A DNA stretch of 64,000 nt, taken from positions 81,735,038 through 81,799,037 of the forward strand of contig OV277856.1 in assembly GCA_922989275.2 (NCBI GenBank), written 5' to 3'. Source of the DNA: Gari tellinella (Eukaryota; Mollusca; Bivalvia; Cardiida; Psammobiidae). A program made the translations under genes and the position numbers. Positions 12,801 to 21,800 of the stretch are shown here, piece after piece. Each line of letters opens with the position of its first letter. Positions within the stretch are counted from its first letter, which is position 1. Under the pieces are notes generated by a model, which was given only the letters and a program-made list of their open reading frames with translations, had not been told where the DNA came from and did not search any database.

Positions 12801-15800
12801 TCTAAATAGAGACTGATTCTAGACTAGATACAGTGTACATGAAGTGTTGAAACAACTCTTTGCCTGTGCTATGTAAATCGTAGCTCAAACTATTACAACT
12901 ATGCATGCTTTAATTATTCACTGCGTTTATATTAATATACACTGAATTAGCCTAAATATATAAAGTTACTTTACATGAATTAATAGTTATTATTTCCTGT
13001 TAAATACAGATTCAGCTACACATACATGTACATGCAGATCTATGCACTGTACATATAGGAGTATATGAATCCATATTTGAGTTGAAAATTTATAGCGAAT
13101 TATTTCACTATATCAATATAGTGAAGTATGCTTATAGTGAAGTAAATCTGGTGGTCCCCTGAAATTCACTATATCAGAGTTTTACTGTAATTACTTTTAG
13201 CCAATGAAACGGTATTTCTTTTGGCTATCTATTCTGCTTGGTTATTCGTAAAGCTGATAATTATACATGTCGTGCTTTATTGCTCTTGATTGACAGTTTC
13301 TGTATGAATAACCAATCATAAGCAAATGCTTTTCACGCCGTAACAAACTGTCTTATCAGTATGATACAATGATTGGATAATGAAAATATCATTGTTTCAT
13401 GTCAGTGTGATAAAATTACATAATCCGTGATAATAGTGTACTGTTTATTTGAAATTGCGTGGGATGATAGCCAATTAGCGGCGCCCCCTTTACCCGCTAC
13501 ATAATCGGGGTCCGTGAATTATACCCTGACGTAATGGAAGTTGCAAACAAACACAAACACAATGGGATCTTTAATCGCGTATTGTTTTCTCAAGGCTAGA
13601 TGGGTAAGCAACCCGTTAATGATGATAATCACATGTGCTATAGGTGTCACGCAATTATCTTACCATTGACACTTGTTGTAAAAACTCTAACGCTAACGGG
13701 GGTGCGAAAACATCGATTTAACTGGCAATGATTAATTAACGCGGAACAGTATCAAAACAATTTTGTTCTTTAAATTTTTTTTTTTTTTTTAAAAAACTCG
13801 ATCCGAATAGTGATCTTCTATCCGAATATTCGGTGAACTATTCGAATATTCGGGTATTCGTTGACATCCCTAGTTAATACCTATCGTTCACAAAAGTAGA
13901 CATAATCAAACAGTGTAGATCATCATGAGATGATGTGTCACCCAGGCGTCTCATCAGAGTCTGAACTGTTATAATATAGTTACTTCATGTGAAATGGTAT
14001 GTTGTACAGACGGATACTGTAACGTCTTTTGTTCACCCTTGTATAGCTTCAAAGAAATTTTCCAACAAACATAGAGGGAGAGTTCATTGCAATATCCAGG
14101 CACAAAGGGGTTAACTCCTTCAGCACTAAGTAACTCTTGTAAGTTATAAGGTTCCCTTATGGATCATTTTAGTTACCAAAATATGAACCAGTCTGCTTGG
14201 AATTCTTTGAAGTTTAATAAATAGCAAACAGTGTAGACCCAGATCAGAGGGCTTCTATAGAATAATAGAAGCTCTTTGATCTGGGTCTACACTGTTTGCA
14301 AATGTTATGAGTATACTAGAAACAGGTCCATGGTGTTGAAAGAGTTAAGACAGCTTCATGCTTATACAAAGAGTGGCTGCTCAACACAAGTAATTCTGTT
14401 GATTGCTACAGACACAGATAAGGGTAGTTTTTTTAAAGCTTCAAATTTTTATTTCTGAATAAAACCCTATGGTGTCACTACTCATTAGAATCGTCTTTTC
14501 AAGACGATTCTAATGAGTAGTTACACCATAGGATTTGGTGCTGAAATGAGTGATAAAATGTTTGATTTGTTGAAATAACTACCTCTTATCTGGAGCCCTG
14601 TTTAAACAGTACTTACGACAGACTTGGGGTATTCTGCTGTGAGCAGTTTCTCCATGAGCTGTTCAGGGTAGGTGTTTCCATGGAGGTGTTTGTCCTTAGC
14701 CATCTGTAACTGCTGCCGTTTGAACTTGAACCTCTCCTTCCACTCCTCCAGCTCCTCGGGGGAATGGGCCTGAATACACTTCACTGCAAATGGACATCGT
14801 CCATTCTCAACAAACCTGAATCACACAAAATAAAGACAGTTCTGAATACACTTCACTGCAAACGGGCATCGTCCATTCTCAACAAACCTGAATCACACAG
14901 AAGAGAGACAGTTCACTGCTTTAATCCGTTCTTTCGTAGATACAGGTGCACTTCACCTATATACAACAGTGTTTAAGACAGGTGGCAGTTTAAAAGCAAG
15001 ATGAAAGTAAAGCAGAAAGCTCCCTTATGAGCTTTCTGCTTTACTTTCATCTTGCTTTTAAACTGCCACCTGTACTAAACATCGACGATTAATACAGAGC
15101 TCCAGATAAGGGGAGTATTTCAAAATCTAAAATCTTTATTTCTGCAGTAAACCCTATGGTGTCACTACTCATTAGAATCGTCTCTTTGAGACAATTCTAA
15201 TGAGTAGTCACACCATACGATTTTGTGCTGAAATAAGTGAGAAATGTTGAGTTTGTTCAGTTTACTCCCTCTTATCTGGAGCCCTGTGAATATTCATTTT
15301 GTGGTATGTATGTGCAGAAGTTGGCAGGTGTCCTAATGCAGAGCAAATAGTTAAAACCACTGCAATATCCTTGTTCTATAAGCCTAAGCAACTAAACATA
15401 GGGACACATTATTGATTTATTTATAATTCAATAGCACTGACTATTCTAGAAGAAAATTACTAATTCATTATTTGCAGCTCAAGACTGACAGTTTCGAGTA
15501 CTCTGTCACCGCTTGTTTGTAAACTGCTTATGGCATAACTCTTCTGCCAGGTGGTTATTTTTAATAAACTGAAAGTAAATAAAAAGTCTGCAGAAGTTCC
15601 TGCTTTACTATCAGTCTACTTTAAACTATTACTCCATTGATACTCATATTAAAACATTTAATTTATTCCTCCACAGAAAAAAAGCTTCCATTTTATCTAC
15701 TGAAGAAAATGGTTCCACTTTATACAGTCATGATAATGTATCATAAGAATATAAATTGAAATTTGCATGAGAATTAGATAAACAGTGCTCTAGATATGAG

Positions 15801-18800
15801 TGTGTAAACCACTGATTTTCAATGCTTTCTCCATTATGCCGCACCACACCCTTTGCTGAGATTACTCATTAGAATCGTCACAAAGCAACAATTCTAAAGA
15901 GTAGTCACATCATAGGGTTTGGTGGAGCTCTGGATAAAACTATGAGATGAGAGATAGGGTTGAAATGAACAGCATTGCTCAACGGTAGTGTACAGCTTTA
16001 ACCCTTTCAACACTAAATAATTATTGTGGGTTATCATGTTCCCTTTTGGATATTTTTAGTTACCCAAACATGAACTAGTCTACTTGGCTTTGTGGGTAGT
16101 TTAATAAATAACGGTCTAGATAAGCAAACATTGCATACCCAGATCAGAGGGCTCCTTTAGGAGCCCTCTGATCTGGATCTACACTGTTTGCAAATGTAAT
16201 GAGATATTTTAAACAAGTCCATGGTGTTGAAAGAGTTAAAGTATACAGGCTTGTAAAAGGGAAAATGCTACCGCTTTGTCAATGAATGTGGGGCCTGATC
16301 TGAATCCCAACTGTCTGACACTATTGGATTGAACACATTGAATCAGACAAAAATACCATATGACAATTACCTAGAACGTTAGGAGTTAACCCATAACCCC
16401 ATAATTATGCATTTTTAAGCCCTTTCTTTTATTCCTCGTCTAAACAAAATTGTCCTAGTTTTTAAAGTCATGAATATATTTTCTATATCCTAGCAGATGA
16501 TAGCTTAAAGCAGGCTGAAAGTAAAGCAGAATGTGCCTTAAGGCACATTCTGCTTTACTTTCAGCCTGCTTTAAGTGGTCATTTGTGTTCAATCTAGAAA
16601 CAGGCTATGGGGAAATGGTTAATGTAAGATGTTTACCTCTGACACAATGAGTAGTCTTCAGATGACAAGCCTCTAGGAGGTGGTCTGTATTTCCAGTTGT
16701 GTCCTTCATCAGATGTTATGTTCTTTTTGTGTTCATCACTACGACAATGTACATCAAGGTCATTCTTAGTCTCAAAGCTCATATTACAAAAGGAACAGGA
16801 CAGCTCCAGATGAGACCCTGAAAGGTTGTCAAAAACTGGTTTAGAATCAATGTATGTTTCATCCTTTCCCTTCAATTCTGTTTACAGTGTTTAAGATAGT
16901 TTTCTGCCTAATGCAGGATCACGATAAGATAAGAGTAAACTGAACAAATCCAACATTTTTTCACATGTTTCAGCACCAAATCCTATGGCGTTACTACTTA
17001 TTAGAATCATCTTGAAGAGACGATTCTAATGAGAAGTAACACCATAGGGTTTAATGCAGAAATAAAGATTTTAGCTTTCACAATACTCCCCTTATCTGGA
17101 GCCCTGTAAATGCAGGCTGGAAGTAAAGCAGAAAACCTTACATTGCTTTCATCCTATTTTGCATTGTGTCTGTAAATGTTTAGTTTCTTTTCATACATCA
17201 TACATCCATATAAAAGAATCGTAACTTTTCCTAACATGCAATAAGATGTCAAATGTGAGTATTGTATTAATCTGCTTGTATTTAATAACTCCATAAACAA
17301 GTATACTTAACTGTACAAGTTGAAATAATTTGATTTAATTGGTTGACATGCAACTTGTCATTTAGCTCTATGTCACTATTTCCATTCTACCACTTACCTT
17401 CTTTACTGGTTCTTTTCGGAGTAGATCCTGGTGTGGACTTGGGGGACTGTTGGACTTCTGAGACATTGTCCTTGTGCTGGGTGGGGGATAGTGGGACAGC
17501 CACATTGTCAGCCTTCTCCGGCTCTTCTGGTAGTGAGAGCTGAGGCTCGTCTTCTTCAGAGTCCTGATATATAGAGGATAATCAATTTCTTTGGATTGAT
17601 GTGAAAAATATATCACGAGAATGGGTTGTTATCTGGTTAAAAAACGAGTCCGCAGGACGAGTTTTTTAACCAGATAAAAACCTATTCGAGTGATATATTT
17701 TTCATATCTATTCAAAGGAATTGATTATTCTATTTATTATATATATATTAATGACGTTTTTACAGAAAAAACACACAACACTGATTACCGCGACGTCACT
17801 AAACTAATTATGACGTGACGTCACAAAAAGTGATATCATCACTACATGTAGTGACGATATCAACAGTGACGATATCAAATTTATCTAACTGAGAAATCTC
17901 TATAAATCATCGTTATGTATATAATAAAGTCAGATAATCTTATACAGTAAAACCTCTCTATTACCACCACTAAATTATGTTTATTATTAGGGTGTTTAAG
18001 GTAGGTGACCGCTTATAGCAAGGTGACAGTGAAACAGAAAGCTCCTTTAGGAGCTTTCTGTTTCACTGTCTTCTTGCTTTAAGCTGTCACCTCTCTTTTA
18101 TACAATCAATAAGCCTTCGTTTTATTGGTCGTAATAGCGAGGTTTTACTGTATATAATCAGGAAAAAATGCAACTGAATATATCAATCAATGCATACCAT
18201 CTAACTTGTTAAGAGCAGCTATACAGTAAAACCTACCTATTAGGACCACTTAAACTAAGGCTAATTGTTTGAATAAAAGACAGGTGCCAGCTTAAAGCAA
18301 GGTGACAGTAAAACGCAAAGCTCCTAAAGCTCCTTCAGGAGCTTTGTGTTTAACTGTCACCTTGTTTTAAGCAGTCACCTGACGTAAACCCTTAACAATA
18401 AACACAATTTAGTGGTCATAATAGAGAGGTTTGACTGTACTTGGAAATGACATGGGCTTCCCCTACAAAAGATACTGTGAAATGCTAAGGTATACAGGTA
18501 AAAGTGTTCTGCCTTACACTTGTCCTACATTTATTACATTGCAATTCATCTTCTTGTGATTGACAGCTAAAACAAGATGGCCTGAACATGATCTAAAATG
18601 TTTATCACTCAGAAAAGTTTACTGTAAGTATGAATAATACTGAGCCAATGTTAGAATATCAGCAGATGACATTTTAAGCAGACATGATTGGTGATGACAT
18701 ATAAATAATGCCTAATATCAATACAATCAAGATGTTTTGTAAAACATGTATTTCCCGTCACCCCACATTGACTTTGAAATGACCTTGACCTCAAAAGAAC

Positions 18801-21800
18801 TATGGTCATCTACTCAATATGACTAACCTCCCTACCAAATATGAGAACTGTAGGTTGAAAGAATGGTGACTAGATGATCAGAACACAGTTGGTCTACCAA
18901 ACAATATGTGCAAACCAATATACCCCCACTTTTTCCAAAAGGGGGGACAATAATAAAACTGACATGCTTGTCAACCACTTGTAATCTCTTACCTGGTCTT
19001 TCAAGGCATTTAGCACAACTTTCAGTCTCTTTAGCTCTTTAATTGCTGTTGGATGCTGAAAATGAAATAAGCAAAACATTTCATAAAACTTTCTGAACCT
19101 TTTCTCTCATAGTTTGTTTAAATTGTTTACAACAAACAGTTGCTAAAATCAGTCTTGTAAAGCAGAAACCCTTTTAACCCATTAACTCATAGAGAATCAA
19201 AGGATTAAACCCCTAGTACCAATACTGTATTCTACATATTACTACCCTTATCTCAATACACAGGTAACACACACTATGGCCGATTAGCCACCTGTTATTT
19301 TATATGAACCAAAACTGCATGTTTTCTTCATTTTAGCACATAAGTGTAAATGAAAAGTTTGTTGGAAATTAAATTTCCTGTCCGATGAAACTAGTTTTAG
19401 ACAGATAGGTTAATATATAATTAAGTTACAATAGGTTAACTGTAGTCAGTAGTGATGTAGGCTCTAAACAATCAAATATTTCCCCAGCTTGGTCTATTAG
19501 AACTATTCCGACTTACCAAGGTTTTATTGTTTTATTGCCCTATTTCCCGTTACAGCTGGTAGAAATTGTTGACAAGGTCAGGGTTGAATAACATTTGTTA
19601 CTCACGTGATATATGAGATTTCCCAAAAATTCCTTTCCTCATTGGTCAGTTAAACAATTTGTCCTTGACATTTCTAAGTCTCTGCTTTCACGGACGAAAA
19701 AAACCAAACAGTACCAAACACACTTGAATGGAAATTTCCACTGTAAGGCTATATAAAGAACAATAAAAATAGATTCCCGCCAAAAAAGGTGCAGTTTGCT
19801 CTCACTATGTGTAAACTTAACACATATGGATTTCCGAAAATCTAAATATAGTAACTTGGTTTGCTTCTTGTAAATACCAACACAGAAGTGTTTTTTGATT
19901 ACAAGTATGAATTTTCAGCATATATAAGAAGGATTTTATAGTTTTTGAGTAAATTGTTTGGACTTTCAATACAAATTAAAGTGATTTGCGTGTATAGAGG
20001 TAGGTGTGATTACTGTGCATAGTCCGTAATAGAGTGTCGGGAATATGACCGGACGCTTACATAAAGGAAATTATTCCACTGACCTGTACCTTTTGTCGGT
20101 TAATTTCGCAATGTTTTTATATAGCAACACTATTTTAAAAATACGTTTTCCCAAAGATAAGAACCCTCGCTTTCAAATAGTAAAACCCTGGAATTTATAA
20201 ATGGCTCAAAACTGGTTTGTTTTGAGATTGAAATCAAAGTGCGTCAATTCGAGTCACCATGGGTTAATCGATAGGTGCGTTAGATAGCGTAAGCATTGGT
20301 TAGCCCATAGGTGCGTTAGATAGCGTAAGCATTGGTTAATGGGTTAAGAGTTCAGCCAACAACTAGCAGACATTTATCAAGGTATCTGGGTTAAAATTTA
20401 TAAAGAGGTGTTGAGTCTGAGATTGTTCTCAAACATTTGATTGGTCAGATTCGAAATGATTCTAATGAGTAGTGACATCATAGGCTTAAATGCAGAAATA
20501 AAGATTTTTTGAAATATTGCCCTTATCTAGAGCTCTGTATTTTGAACTATTTTTTTCAGTGAAAGAATAAAAGTGAAGGCGTAAAAGGTGTATCTGGAGC
20601 CCTGCCTTTAGCAACTTACCCTTGGTTCTCTTTGCAGCCACTGTGAAGCCTCTTTGTAAGCATCTTCAAAACGGCCCTGGTGAAGAAGTATCTTGATCTT
20701 TTTCTCTAATAGTTTCTCATGATTGTTGAACTGTGCCAAAGCTGCAAGAGATTTAGCAAGAGCTGCAAATAACTGACCTGGCAAAGGTTAAAAAATATTT
20801 AATTACATCCTTCAAGTTTGAACAATTTATTTAGCTAAAACAAAAGTAGAGAGAAATAGTGCAGACGAGTAGGTTGCAAGATCTAATTTTTAATGTGTCT
20901 ATACTATGTATATATGGTTTTAAAATAGGCGCATTTTGATCTTGAGTTTAACAGTTATTAAACAATGAAAATCAAACTAGCAACCTCTGCATTGCTAGGT
21001 AAGCAACTTAACAAATCATAGTTTGTGTCAAACATATGCAGTTTTTGTTTGTCGTCTAGTTTCAAAGACAGTAAGAAACTGGGATCAAACTAATACATGT
21101 ATTTAAGTATTAACAGTTCTTGGAAGAAAATAACTTATATCAGTCTGTATTTAAGACATGTGGTGGCTTAAAGCAATATGAAAGTAAAGCAGAAAGCTCA
21201 TTTGGGAGCCTTCTGCTTAACTTTTTTACTGCTTCACACTGCCATCTTTATTCAACACCTTCAATGAATATTGAAGAGTTGCTTGGGGTGTCATACACAT
21301 AAAACACTTCTGTAGAGGAAATGGAAAGGGTTTAACCCTTTCCCTAATAGAAGCGCCTTTTAGTGAACATGATTTATTCCTCCGCTAAAGAAAATAGTTC
21401 CAATTTAATCAGTCATGAATATATATTATAGGGAATATTTTCTATATTCAAGCACATGAGAGCTAAAGCAGGCGGAAAGGAAAGCAGAATGCGTCGTAGG
21501 GCGCTCTGCTTTACTTTCAACCTGTTTTAAGTAGTCAGTCACCTATCTTCAATGCTAGAAATAGGCTATCAGGTAAAGGGTTAACATGAGTAAGCTTCTT
21601 CATTACATTGTGGCTGTTTGAGTCTGACCCAGTATTGGTTTGGACCTTACCTCTACTGCAAGTTTCCAAAGCCTCTTGTAACTTTTTCTGAAAGAAAGAA
21701 TGATAACTTATTTAATAAATGTAACTGAAAATTATCTTATTTTCAATTGTACCTTTTATATACTTTTTGACACTTTCTTTAAAAAATTAAAACCAAGCAA

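Larger units (their letters stand above)
11347..13872. mobile_element. hAT-like DNA transposon (2.5 kb, non-autonomous)
   Basis: Perfect 20-bp terminal inverted repeats, TAGGGATGTCAACGAATACC, flanked by an 8-bp direct duplication GTTAATAC (11339-11346 and 13873-13880). The 8-bp duplication and TAGGG ends are diagnostic of hAT. Subterminal CGAATATTCG palindromes recur at both ends. I see no hAT transposase reading frame. A pogo-like element sits inside at 11983-13187. Confidence 0.93.
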
